Source: Bordetella genomosp. 13 (lineage in GTDB: Bacteria; Pseudomonadota; Gammaproteobacteria; Burkholderiales; Burkholderiaceae_B). From it: 64,000 bases of DNA. Below, piece after piece: positions 23,978 through 32,684 of the stretch; the first letter of the stretch is position 1, and the number at the start of each line of letters is the position of its first letter. Position numbers and translations under genes: made by a program. The notes under the pieces are model-generated. The model was not told where the DNA came from, made no database searches, and saw nothing but the letters and a program-made list of their open reading frames with translations. The stretch lies in NCBI RefSeq assembly GCF_007679965.1, contig NZ_VEHL01000001.1, positions 558,001 through 622,000 on the forward strand, in the 5' to 3' direction.

Positions 23978-26476
23978 ATGCGTAAAGAACCGATGCAGAT
24001 GGTGCTGGAAGGCCTGCGGCGCCGTCCCGTTCTGGAAGTCACACTGGCGTGCCTGGCCGTGCTCCTGCTGGCGCAAGCCCTGATCGGCGCGCTGAGCCTG
24101 TCGGCGCTCAACCGCCTGGTGGCCGACACCACCGCCGACCGCGTCGAAGTCGCCGCGCGCCAGGTGGCCGGCAACATCGAGAACGGCCTGCGCCTGGGCA
24201 AGCCCCTGGGCCAGTACTTCGGGTTGACCACTCTGCTGCGCGACGGCGCCACGGCCGCGCGCGACGTGCAGGGCGCCCTGGTCGTGGTTGCCGACGGTCG
24301 TCCCGTGGCCGCCCACGGCGCGGCCGTGGAGTCCGCCGAACTGCTGTCGCGCGCGCTGCGCACCCCGGCCGGCGCGCCGTTGCCCGACGGCGTCGCGCGG
24401 CGTGCCAGCGGGGCGCTGGTGGCCCACAGCGGCGACCTGGTCACCGTGGCCGCGCCGCTGGCCGACAGCGCGGGCCACGTGGCGGGCTCGGTCATGCTGT
24501 CCGTCACGCGCGACGTGGCCCTGGGCCGCGCGTTGCTGCTGGACAACATCAAGGTGCTGCTGCTGGTCACGCTGGCCGTGGGCCTGGGCCTGGCCGCGGC
24601 CTTCAAGTACGCCATTCCCCTGACCACGCTGGCCACCGGCGGCCGTGCGCGCTTCCTGGTGCCGCTGGCGGCGTTGATGGTGGCGCAGGGCGTCTATGCC
24701 GGCTACACCATCACCACCTTCCGCAACGCCTCGCTCGAAGTCGCGCGCGGCAACATCCTGGCGCTGTCCGAGGGCCTGCAGCGCGACCTCGACCGCGTCA
24801 TCGGCTACGGCATCCCGCTGGATCGCATGCGTGGCATCGAGAAGCAGTTCGCGCGGCTGGCCGGCACGTTCCCCGCCATCAGCACCATCGACCTGGTGCA
24901 GGACGGCCGCGTGCTGAACCGCGCCGACGCCAACGGCGCGCTGCCCGTCAAGGGCCTGCCGCCCGCGGCGGACACCGCCGACGACCTGACGCTGGTGCTG
25001 CCGCTGTCCGGCAAGTTCCAGAGCTCCACCATACGCGGCAGCCTGGTGATGCATCTGTCCGAGGACGTGATCGCCGCCGGCGTGCGCAGCCGCGTCATCG
25101 ACGCCGCCACCGTGGTGGCGGTGGCCCTGGTGGCCGCCATCGAGATGCTGCTGCTGCTGTCGCTGCTGATGAACCGCGCCTTCGCCGCGCGCGGCGTCAA
25201 CGCGGCGGGCGTGTCGGTCGGGCCCGACGACGTGTCCGAGGTGGGCCGCATCGCGCGGCCCGTCATGTTCGGCTTCCTGTTCGCCTGGGCGCTGCCGCTG
25301 GGCTTCCTGCCGCTGTACGCGCGCAGCCTGCCCACGGGCGGCCTCGACCTGCCCGCCAACCTGATGCTGGCGCTGCCGATCTCGGTGGAAATGGGCTGCG
25401 GCCTGCTGACCGCGCTGCTGGCCGGCGGCCTGACCGACCGCAAGGGTTGGCACGTGCCGGTGCTGGCGGGCCTGGCAGTGTCGTTCCTGGGCCTGGCGGC
25501 CTGCTCGGTGGCGCCCAGCCTGCCGTGGTTCGCCGCCGCGCGCGGCCTGGTGGGCCTGGGCTATGGCCTGACGTGGATGGGCCTGCAGGGCTTCATCGTC
25601 ACCAGCAGTCCCCCGCAATATCGCGGCCGCAACATGACGGGGGTGATCGCCGGCCTGTTCGCAGGCCATCTGTCGGGCGCGGCCGTCGGCGCCATGCTGA
25701 TGGAGCAGGTGGGGTTCCGCTCGGTGTTCATCGTGGGCGCCGTCATGCTGGCGATGCCGCTGGGCGGCGTGCTGGTGCTGATGCGCCCCTACATGCGGCG
25801 CGCCGCCGCGCATGCCGCGGCCCACGCGCGCAACGCCGTGCCGCGCGGCGCGGCGCGCCTGTCCGAAACGCTGCGCCTGCTGTGCACGCGCGACTTCGGC
25901 CTGCTGCTGCTGGGCAGCGTCATCCCGTTTTCCATCGCGCAGGTGGGCCTGTTGTCCTTCGCGCTGCCGCTGTACCTCGAAGCCGAAGGCGTGGCCGCCT
26001 CCAGCATCGGCCGCGTGCTGATGATCTACGGCGTATGCGTCATCTACCTGGGGCCGGTCATGGGCCGCCTGGTCGATCGGTCCACCAGCGCCAAGAAATA
26101 CTGGATCGTCGTGGGCGGGGTCGTGGGCAGCGCCGGCATGCTGGGCCTGTACTTCAACAGCGGCCTGGTGGCGGCCTCGTGCGCGGTGCTGATGCTGGCG
26201 CTGGCCAGCTGCTTCTCGGGCGCCTCGCAATCGCCCTACATGCTGGCCCTGCCCGACGTGCAGCAATACGGCGCGGCGGGCGCCACCAGCGTGCTGCGCG
26301 CCGCCGACAAGCTGGGCCAGATGGCCGGTCCGCTGGTGGTGGGCGCCATGTTCGGCGCGGCCGGCATGGGCGCCGGCCTGGCCATCACGGGCGTCATCTA
26401 CCTGGTGGCCACGCTGCTGTTCCTGCTCTTCGCGCCCGCGCGGGCGCGGCAGCGGGAGGCGGTGGTCACAGGTTAG
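23978..26476 (+). CDS. Double extracytoplasmic sensor fused to an MFS transporter
   Basis: The product has 832 residues from ATG 23978; ATG 23993 is possible. Order of parts: membrane helix (about 20-42), first sensor-like region (about 45-185), two close helices (about 187-245), second sensor-like region (about 245-370), helix (about 373-400), then an MFS-type domain of about 12 helices (about 425-825). The MFS loop motif GGLTDRKGWHVP and the LGYGLTWMGLQGF stretch support it. The tandem sensor parts make it about twice the length of a usual MFS carrier. It lies opposite btrU, sharing the promoter region. It may sense and move the same ligand; a role in the partner switch is inferred. Confidence 0.75.
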   Translation: MRKEPMQMVLEGLRRRPVLEVTLACLAVLLLAQALIGALSLSALNRLVADTTADRVEVAARQVAGNIENGLRLGKPLGQYFGLTTLLRDGATAARDVQGALVVVADGRPVAAHGAAVESAELLSRALRTPAGAPLPDGVARRASGALVAHSGDLVTVAAPLADSAGHVAGSVMLSVTRDVALGRALLLDNIKVLLLVTLAVGLGLAAAFKYAIPLTTLATGGRARFLVPLAALMVAQGVYAGYTITTFRNASLEVARGNILALSEGLQRDLDRVIGYGIPLDRMRGIEKQFARLAGTFPAISTIDLVQDGRVLNRADANGALPVKGLPPAADTADDLTLVLPLSGKFQSSTIRGSLVMHLSEDVIAAGVRSRVIDAATVVAVALVAAIEMLLLLSLLMNRAFAARGVNAAGVSVGPDDVSEVGRIARPVMFGFLFAWALPLGFLPLYARSLPTGGLDLPANLMLALPISVEMGCGLLTALLAGGLTDRKGWHVPVLAGLAVSFLGLAACSVAPSLPWFAAARGLVGLGYGLTWMGLQGFIVTSSPPQYRGRNMTGVIAGLFAGHLSGAAVGAMLMEQVGFRSVFIVGAVMLAMPLGGVLVLMRPYMRRAAAHAAAHARNAVPRGAARLSETLRLLCTRDFGLLLLGSVIPFSIAQVGLLSFALPLYLEAEGVAASSIGRVLMIYGVCVIYLGPVMGRLVDRSTSAKKYWIVVGGVVGSAGMLGLYFNSGLVAASCAVLMLALASCFSGASQSPYMLALPDVQQYGAAGATSVLRAADKLGQMAGPLVVGAMFGAAGMGAGLAITGVIYLVATLLFLLFAPARARQREAVVTG

Positions 26477-26516
26477 CGCCGAATCGACGCAGCCCGGGCG
26501 GGCGCCATACGAAAAC

Positions 26517-26540
26517 AACGCCGCGCAATGCCGCGGCGTT
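26517..26540. terminator. Bidirectional terminator between MFS gene and alr
   Basis: AACGCCGCG (26517-26525), six-base loop, CGCGGCGTT (26532-26540), followed by TGTT on the plus strand and preceded by GAAAAC, which reads GTTTTC on the minus strand. It serves two convergent genes. Confidence 0.7.
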
Positions 26541-26563
26541 TGTTCATTATCGGCCTGCCGGGC

Positions 26564-27697
26564 TCAGCCCCTGCCCGTGATCGGCACGCGCGCCGTCAGC
26601 CCCGTCAGCAGTTCGGCCGCAATGGTGCCGGCCGACGCGGCCACGGCTTCCACTGGCAGTTCCGGCGTGCCCCACAGCGTCACCGGTATGCCCGGCGCGG
26701 CATGGTCCAGGCCGTCCAGGTCGATCATCAGCACGTCCATGGTCGCGCGGCCCAGCACCCGGGTCAGGCGGCCGCCCGCCAGCACCGGCGTGCCCGTGCC
26801 GGCATGGCGCGGATAGCCGTCGCCATACCCGCAACTGACCAGCCCCACCCGCATGTCGTGCGCGGCCACGAAGGCCGAGCGATAGCCGATGCTGGCGCCG
26901 GCGGGCAGGGTCTGCACCGCGAACAGGCGCGCCGTCAGCATCATGGCGGGACGCAGGCCCAGGCCCGCGCCGTCCACGCCCGCCAGCGGGCTGACGCCAT
27001 ACAGCGCGATGCCAGGGCGGATCCAGTCGGTGGCGGCCACGTGCGCGGGATGGCGCAGCAGCGCGGCCGAATTGCAGGTGGACACCGGACCGGGCAGGCC
27101 GGCGATGGCCTGCCGGAAACCGGCGTCGGCATCGGCCACGCCGTCCTCGTCCTCTGCGCGCGCGTAATGGCCGAGATGGCCGATGGCCCCCACGCGGTGC
27201 TGCGCCGCCAGGGCCTTGCAGCGTTCGTACGCGCGCACGTAGGCCTCGCGGCCGAAGCCGGCCAGCCGGATGTCGCCGTCGTAGCGCAGCCAGATCGCGG
27301 GCGCGTCGGGCCGCGGCGGGCAGGCCGCCAGCCAGTCCAGTTGCGCGCCGTGCGAGATGACCAGGTGCAGGCCGGACAGGTCGAGCAACGCCAGCTCTTC
27401 CTCGCACAGCAGGCCGCCGTAGACCAGGATGGGGCCTTGCCAGCCAGCGGCGCGGCACGCATGGGCCTCGGGCAGCTGCTGCACCGCGATGCCGTCGGCG
27501 TCCTTCAGGCCGGGCATGACCAGCGCCAGGCCATGGCCATAGGCATCCGCCTTGGCGGTGGCCCAGATGCGCGGGGCGGGCATGACGGCATTGGCCCGGG
27601 CACGGATCGCCGCCAGGTTATGGGCAATGGCGTCGGCATCGACGCTGGCCTGCACGCGGGCGCCCGCAACCAGGGGAGGATGCCAGCGTGCGTTCAT
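26564..27697 (-). CDS. alr: Alanine racemase
   Basis: The product has 377 residues from MNARWHPPLV; upstream in-frame codons exist but do not match the family start. The PLP lysine is in TAKADAYGHG (Lys49), and the catalytic-tyrosine strand reads ASIGYRSAF, with the C-terminal signature VSCGYGDGYPR. It interconverts L- and D-alanine for peptidoglycan. The usual VVKADAYGHG appears as ATAKADAYGHG. It lies downstream of btrW on the same strand with a 190-base gap containing a perfect inverted repeat, and convergent with the MFS gene. A housekeeping role is the simplest view; nothing ties it to secretion except position. Confidence 0.9.
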   Translation of the reverse strand: MNARWHPPLVAGARVQASVDADAIAHNLAAIRARANAVMPAPRIWATAKADAYGHGLALVMPGLKDADGIAVQQLPEAHACRAAGWQGPILVYGGLLCEEELALLDLSGLHLVISHGAQLDWLAACPPRPDAPAIWLRYDGDIRLAGFGREAYVRAYERCKALAAQHRVGAIGHLGHYARAEDEDGVADADAGFRQAIAGLPGPVSTCNSAALLRHPAHVAATDWIRPGIALYGVSPLAGVDGAGLGLRPAMMLTARLFAVQTLPAGASIGYRSAFVAAHDMRVGLVSCGYGDGYPRHAGTGTPVLAGGRLTRVLGRATMDVLMIDLDGLDHAAPGIPVTLWGTPELPVEAVAASAGTIAAELLTGLTARVPITGRG

Positions 27698-27807
27698 CGG
27701 GGATCGCGGCGCACGGGCGCGCGCTGGCCTGAGCTGCGCGGCGGACGCATGCGGGCTTGGGAGGTCGGAAGAGAGGTCGCCATCATACCGGTAACTGTGT
27801 CGATTGA

Positions 27808-27831
27808 TTGCAAATTTCGCCCAATTTGCAA
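27808..27831. promoter_or_regulatory. Perfect 9-bp inverted repeat upstream of alr
   Basis: TTGCAAATT (27808-27816), spacer TCGCCC, AATTTGCAA (27823-27831). It lies 111-134 bases upstream of the alr start, between alr and the 3' end of btrW, in AT-rich sequence. It looks like a dimeric repressor or activator site; no T-run follows, so a terminator for btrW is less likely. Confidence 0.5.
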
Positions 27832-27887
27832 CTACGTGACAGTTGGCGGCGGAAAGTTCCATCGCCCGGCGTCCCGCGTGGAGTAAA

Positions 27888-28316
27888 TCAGGCCTGCACG
27901 GCCATGGTCAGGCGGTTCCAGTCGCCGTCGCGCGCATAGACCAGCTCCTGCAGGTAGTGGCGCATCAGCCGCGTGCCGTGGCCGCCAATGTCGGCGTCGT
28001 CCAGCGAGGCCGCCAGGTCGGGCAGTTCGGCCTGGGTGGGGTCGTAAGGTTCGCCGTTGTCTGCCACGTCCAGCAGGATGCGTCCGCCATCGTGCCTGCA
28101 GGCCAGCGTGACCGCAGGCGCCGCGCCGTCCGCCGGCGCGCGCCTGAACGCGTACGAGACGATGTTGGTCAGCGCTTCGTCCAGGCTGAGCGTGAGCCCG
28201 AACGTGGCCTTGGGCGACCAGCCCTCCCGCTCGGCGATGCCTTCCAGCCATTGGGCGGCCAGCGTCACCGCGTTGGCGTCCGGGGTCAGTGCTAGCGTGT
28301 CGGGCTGATTGGGCAT
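27888..28316 (-). CDS. btrW: BtrW, anti-sigma serine kinase
   Basis: The product has 142 residues of the GHKL ATPase group (RsbW/SpoIIAB-like). The N-box is SLDEALTNIVSYAF (Glu47, Asn51) and the G1 region is VADNGEPYDP, followed by GGHGTRLMRHY. The start is MPNQPDTLAL with AAGGCGG upstream. In Bordetella BtrW phosphorylates BtrV and acts as the switch component antagonised by it. It is divergent from btrV, with a 187-base region between the two. Confidence 0.88.
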   Translation of the reverse strand: MPNQPDTLALTPDANAVTLAAQWLEGIAEREGWSPKATFGLTLSLDEALTNIVSYAFRRAPADGAAPAVTLACRHDGGRILLDVADNGEPYDPTQAELPDLAASLDDADIGGHGTRLMRHYLQELVYARDGDWNRLTMAVQA

Positions 28317-28503
28317 AAACCGCCTTGGCATGCAGGGTCGAAGTGCAGGTAACAAGTATGCACGAATGCAGGCTTGCGCCTGAACAGTTTTTCGTCATAG
28401 GCGCGGGGCCGGTCTCGCGTATCATCTGGCCGTTGCGCCGGGCGCGCGGCACGCCCGTTTTCCCGCGTCCATCCCCGCCATCCACCTACTTGGGAACACA
28501 CCC

Positions 28504-28839
28504 ATGAATCTCGCGACCGACAAAATCGGAGAGGTGCTTCTGGTCACGCCGGAAGGCCAGATCAACAGCGCCAACGCCGCCGGCATCGAAGCCGACCTGG
28601 TGGCGCAGATCGAGAAGGGCGCTCAGAAGATCGTCCTCGACCTGTCCCGCCTCGACTACATCTCCAGTGCCGGCCTGCGCGTGGTTCTGGTGCTGGCCAA
28701 GCGCCTGAAGCAAAGCGCGGGCGCGCTGGTGCTGTGCAGCATCCAGCCGCAGGTGCGCGAAGTGTTCGACATCAGCGGCTTCCTGGCCATCCTGACCGTC
28801 ACCGACACGCGCGAGCAGGCCCTGCAGAAACTGGCTTGA
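28504..28839 (+). CDS. btrV: BtrV, STAS anti-sigma factor antagonist
   Basis: The product has 111 residues, one STAS domain. The phospho-acceptor motif is LDYISSAGLRVVL; Ser55 aligns with Ser58 of SpoIIAA. When dephosphorylated by BtrU it binds BtrW. The gene is alone on its strand and ends in a strong terminator at 28875-28911, so it is a single-gene unit read away from btrW. Confidence 0.92.
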   Translation: MNLATDKIGEVLLVTPEGQINSANAAGIEADLVAQIEKGAQKIVLDLSRLDYISSAGLRVVLVLAKRLKQSAGALVLCSIQPQVREVFDISGFLAILTVTDTREQALQKLA

Positions 28840-28874
28840 TGCATGGCGGCCAAGCGCCGCCACAGTGTTCCCGA

Positions 28875-28911
28875 AACGGCCACGCCGGCATTGCGGCGTG
28901 GCCGTTTTTTT
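28875..28911 (+). terminator. Rho-independent terminator after btrV
   Basis: AACGGCCACGCCG (28875-28887), loop GCATTG, CGGCGTGGCCGTT (28894-28906), overlapping a run of seven T (28905-28911). The 13-bp stem is perfect. Confidence 0.93.
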
Positions 28912-29030
28912 CATCGGGTCTTGCGCGTAGACGCTGCTCGACACGCGCCGGGCCGCCGATCCGCAACGAATTGGGCGCCGTTCGCCGCATGTTCGCGCTG
29001 ATATGGCGCCATTTTCAGTAGTGTATTTAT

Positions 29031-29076
29031 TACATGAAATGCGCGGAAATTTTGTGTGCTCATGCAAATTGTGTAA
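29031..29076. promoter_or_regulatory. AT-rich promoter region upstream of vgrG
   Basis: The region contains TACATGAAATG (29031-29041), like the btrS and btrU/MFS sites, and AATTGTGTAA (29067-29076), a 10-base match to 18252-18261. The stretch between btrV and vgrG (28912-29210) holds no gene. The shared words suggest that the vgrG module and the btr genes have a common regulator or a common AT-rich silencing element. Confidence 0.4.
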
Positions 29077-29210
29077 GCCCTCCGTAGGGGAAAAGCTGTT
29101 ACCGCGCCATGGGGATGAAGCACTCCAGTCACATCTGATTTCTAGGATCGTCACCGCACGCTGGCGGCTCGTTTTCGGCGCCCCATTCCTCCTGGAATCA
29201 GATCCCGCAC

Positions 29211-31499
29211 ATGGACATCCCCGCAGCGGCGTCGGCCGCCACTCATACCCTTCGCGTTCAAATCGCCGGCGCGCCCGCCGGCATCCTCTTCCGCGCCATG
29301 GAAGGAGAGGAGCAGCTGTCGCGGCTCTTCGAATTCCAGGTCGACGTCCTGTACGAAGGCATGGGACTGGACCTGCGCAGTTTCCTGGGGAAGTCGCTAA
29401 CCCTGGAGATCGACACCGACGAGGCCGGCGCGGGCACGCGCCATCTCAACGGCCTGATCACGCGGTTCACGCTGATGGGCAAGGAGACCGCCACGCAGCG
29501 CTACTACCAGTACCGCGCCACTGTGCGGCCCTGGCTGTGGTCCGCGTCGCGGCGCGAGGACTTCCGCATCTTCCAGGAGAAGAACGTTCCCGACATCGTC
29601 GAGGAAGTGCTCAAGCCCTACGGCCACAGCATCGAGCGCAAGCTGGTCGAGTCGTACCGGCCGTGGAACTACTGCGTGCAATACGGCGAGAGCGACTTCG
29701 ACTTCGTCAGCCGCCTGCTCGAGCACGAAGGCATCTACTACTGGTTCAAGCATTCCAACGGCAAGCACGAGCTGGTGCTGGCCGACGACATGTCGGCGCA
29801 CGAGGCCTCGCCCGGCTGCGACTCGCTGCCGTACTACGGCGCCGAGCGCCAGAACATGCCCGACGAGTCGTACCTCAGCGACCTGCGCGTGGCCGAGGAA
29901 GTGCGGTCGGGCGAGTACGTCACCGACGACTACAACTTCGAGAATCCCAAGGCGTCGCTGGCCGCCACGCAGCGTCAGCCCGCGCAGCACGACGAGGACG
30001 CGCACCAGGTCTACCAATGGCCCGGCGACTACAAGGACGCCGATCACGGCCAGGACTATGCGCGCGTGCGCATGGAAGAGCTGCACCAGCAGCGCGAGCA
30101 GTCCGAGCTGCGCAGCAACGTGCGCGGCCTGCAGACCGCATCCGTGTTCTCGCTGCGCAACTGCCCGCGCGACAGCGAGAACCGCAAGTACCTCGTGGTG
30201 GGTACGCGCTATCGCGTCAGCGAAGGCGGCTACTACACCGGCGGCGTGCCGGGCGCGGGCTTCATGCCCGCCGTGATGAGCACGTCGCTGGCTTCGTTGA
30301 ACGGCGCCGTGCCGCAGCCCAACGCCGACCCGCGGCAGGGCACCGTGTGCGAGTTCGACCTGACCGTGCAGCCGGCCACGCTGGCCTACCGGCCGCCGCG
30401 CGTCACGCGCAAGCCGCGCACGCTGGGACCGCAGACCGCCGTGGTCACCGGCCCGGCCGGCGAAGAGATCTGGACCGACCAGTACGGCCGCGTCAAGGTG
30501 CATTTCCACTGGGACCGCACCGGGCCGCGCGACGAGAACAGCTCGTGCTGGATCCGCGTGTCCAACCCGTGGGCCAGCTCCGGCTTCGGCGGCATCCAGG
30601 TGCCGCGCATCGGCGACGAAGTGGTCGTCGACTTCATGAACGGCGATCCCGACGCGCCGCTGATCACCGGCCGCGTCTACAACGCCTCGAACATGCCGCC
30701 GTGGGAGCTGCCCGGCAATGCCACGCAGATGGGGCTGATGTCGCGCTCCACGCCGCAGGGCGATCCCAACAACGCCAACGCCATCCGCTTCGAAGACAAG
30801 ATGGGCGCCGAGCAGCTGTGGATCCACGCCGAGCGCAACCAGGACATCGAGGTCGAGCGCGACGAGACCCACTGGGTCGGCCAGGACCGCAAGAAGACCA
30901 TCGACCGCGACGAGACCGTGAACGTCAAGCGCGACCGCACCGAGACCGTGGATCGCAACGAGACCATCACCGTGCATGGCCAGCGTACCGAGACGGTGGA
31001 CAAGGACGAGACCATCACCATCCACCAGAACCGCAAGGAACGCGTGGACCTGAACGAGGATGTATCGATCGGGGTGAACCAGAAGCACAAGGTGGGTTCG
31101 AACCGCACGCGCAACGTGGGCGTGAACGAGACCGTCACCGTGGGCGCGAACCGCGTGCAGACCGTGGCGCTGGGCTCGATGCACAACGTGGGCATCGCCG
31201 AGGTCACCACCATCGGCGCGGGCTACATGCTGAACGTGGGCGCGGCGTGGAACGCCAACATCGGCTTCACCATGTTCGAGAACGTCGGCATGATGAAGAA
31301 GGTGAACGTCGGCAAGATGTTCAGCATGGACGCCGGCACCAGCGTGTCCATCAGCGCGGGCAAGGCCATCACGATCTCCACGGGCAAGTCCAGCATCCAG
31401 CTGGAGTCGGACGGCACCATCACCATCACCGGCGTGAAGATCAAGATTTCGGGGTCGGAAATCGTCGACCTGGACGGCAAGGTCATCGATCTCAATTGA
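29211..31499 (+). CDS. vgrG: T6SS spike protein VgrG (TssI)
   Basis: The product has 762 residues. The gp27-like base covers about 1-400 and the gp5-like OB domain about 415-500 (IWTDQYGRVKVHFHWDRTGP, SSGFGGIQVPRIGDEVVVDFMNGDPD). The triple-stranded needle at about 540-660 shows repeating DRDETVNV, DRNETITV and DKDETITI units. A glycine/valine-rich C-terminal region at about 620-740 ends in TISTGKSSIQLESDGTITITG. It pierces targets and carries effectors. The DUF2169 and Rhs genes downstream form its cargo module. Confidence 0.93.
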   Translation: MDIPAAASAATHTLRVQIAGAPAGILFRAMEGEEQLSRLFEFQVDVLYEGMGLDLRSFLGKSLTLEIDTDEAGAGTRHLNGLITRFTLMGKETATQRYYQYRATVRPWLWSASRREDFRIFQEKNVPDIVEEVLKPYGHSIERKLVESYRPWNYCVQYGESDFDFVSRLLEHEGIYYWFKHSNGKHELVLADDMSAHEASPGCDSLPYYGAERQNMPDESYLSDLRVAEEVRSGEYVTDDYNFENPKASLAATQRQPAQHDEDAHQVYQWPGDYKDADHGQDYARVRMEELHQQREQSELRSNVRGLQTASVFSLRNCPRDSENRKYLVVGTRYRVSEGGYYTGGVPGAGFMPAVMSTSLASLNGAVPQPNADPRQGTVCEFDLTVQPATLAYRPPRVTRKPRTLGPQTAVVTGPAGEEIWTDQYGRVKVHFHWDRTGPRDENSSCWIRVSNPWASSGFGGIQVPRIGDEVVVDFMNGDPDAPLITGRVYNASNMPPWELPGNATQMGLMSRSTPQGDPNNANAIRFEDKMGAEQLWIHAERNQDIEVERDETHWVGQDRKKTIDRDETVNVKRDRTETVDRNETITVHGQRTETVDKDETITIHQNRKERVDLNEDVSIGVNQKHKVGSNRTRNVGVNETVTVGANRVQTVALGSMHNVGIAEVTTIGAGYMLNVGAAWNANIGFTMFENVGMMKKVNVGKMFSMDAGTSVSISAGKAITISTGKSSIQLESDGTITITGVKIKISGSEIVDLDGKVIDLN

Positions 31500-31502
31500 C
31501 CC

Positions 31503-32684
31503 ATGTACACGAACCTGACGAAGTACCCTGGATTGGGCTTTCGCCACCACATCCATGGCAACCGGCTGCACCACTGCCTGATCCTGCAGGCCACCTACGC
31601 GCTTGAGAAGCGCGCCGGCCGCTGGGTGCTGGAACCGCTCGAGGATCAGCCCCCGCTGGCGATGGCCGACCAGTTCCGCACCGTGCAGGCCGCGCCGGGC
31701 AACGGCAAGCCGGGCTCGGACGCGCGCGCGCAGGAAGCGGCCAGCAGCCTGCGGGTGGAATCCGAGCTGCTGCCGTTCAAGCCGCATGCCGACGTGCTGA
31801 TCGACGGCGATGCCATCGCGCCCGACGGACGTGCGGCGCAGAACTGGCTGGTGGGCGTGCGCATCGGCGAATGGTCCAAGCTGCTGAAGGTGTCGGGCGC
31901 GCGCAACTGGGAGCGCGACCGGCGCGGCAACTGGCGCCTGTCCGCGCCCGAGGCCGCCCGCCGCGTGCCGCTGCTGTACGAGCATGCCTATGGCGGCACG
32001 GTGTCCACTGGCCGCGATGACCAGACCAGTGCGTACGCGGAAAACCCCGCGGGCATCGGCTACCTGGGCGCGCTGGCGAAGCTGCCGGACGACGTGCGCG
32101 CGCTGGCCGTGCCGTCCATCGAATACCCCGACGACCAGACCCCGGCCGAACCCGGCCGCATCCAGCGCGTGGCGGGCTTCGGTCCCATTCCCATGCAATG
32201 GCAGCCGCGCGCCGCGCGCCTGGGCACCATCGACGAGGCCGCGATCCGCCGCGACGGTCCGGCCTATCCCGACGATTTCGACCCGGCCTACTGGCAGACC
32301 GCGCCGGCGGACCAGTGGCTCCCGTACCTGGCGCGCGGCCAGGAGGTCGAGCTGTTCAACCTGATCGAGGGCGAGCCCCGGGTGAAGTTCGCGCTGCCGC
32401 GCTGGCTGGGCTTCGCCGCGGTGCGCTCGGGCGGCGCCAACCGCTATCCCGACATGCACGTCGACACCCTGGCCATCGATACGGTCCGGCGTACCGTGCG
32501 CCTGAACTGGCGCCTGGCCGTGGCCGACGAGGTCGAACGGCCGGACTGGATCGGCATGGAGCTGGCCATCCCCGAAGTGCTGTATCCGCAGGGCGAGCCC
32601 GAGCCATACGTTGAGGCCGACACCCAGGCCGACCGGTGGCGCGCCGCGCTGGCGCGCGACCAGGGCGAGGGCACTGGCGCATGA
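31503..32684 (+). CDS. DUF2169 family T6SS adaptor
   Basis: The product has 393 residues. The stretches ALEKRAGRWVLEPLEDQPPLAMAD, HADVLIDGDAIAPDG, VGVRIGEWSKLLKVSGARNWERD and PLLYEHAYGGTV are typical of DUF2169 proteins. These are coded between VgrG and PAAR-like effectors and are thought to load the effector on the spike. It starts three bases after vgrG, and its stop overlaps the Rhs start (ATGA), so the three genes form one unit. Confidence 0.85.
   Translation: MYTNLTKYPGLGFRHHIHGNRLHHCLILQATYALEKRAGRWVLEPLEDQPPLAMADQFRTVQAAPGNGKPGSDARAQEAASSLRVESELLPFKPHADVLIDGDAIAPDGRAAQNWLVGVRIGEWSKLLKVSGARNWERDRRGNWRLSAPEAARRVPLLYEHAYGGTVSTGRDDQTSAYAENPAGIGYLGALAKLPDDVRALAVPSIEYPDDQTPAEPGRIQRVAGFGPIPMQWQPRAARLGTIDEAAIRRDGPAYPDDFDPAYWQTAPADQWLPYLARGQEVELFNLIEGEPRVKFALPRWLGFAAVRSGGANRYPDMHVDTLAIDTVRRTVRLNWRLAVADEVERPDWIGMELAIPEVLYPQGEPEPYVEADTQADRWRAALARDQGEGTGA

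Noticed and set aside
29397..32459. Long open frame of 1020 codons on the minus strand opposite vgrG/DUF2169
   Set aside because: Its composition (His, Ala, Arg and Gly rich) and exact opposition to two clear genes mark it as a shadow of high-GC codon bias.
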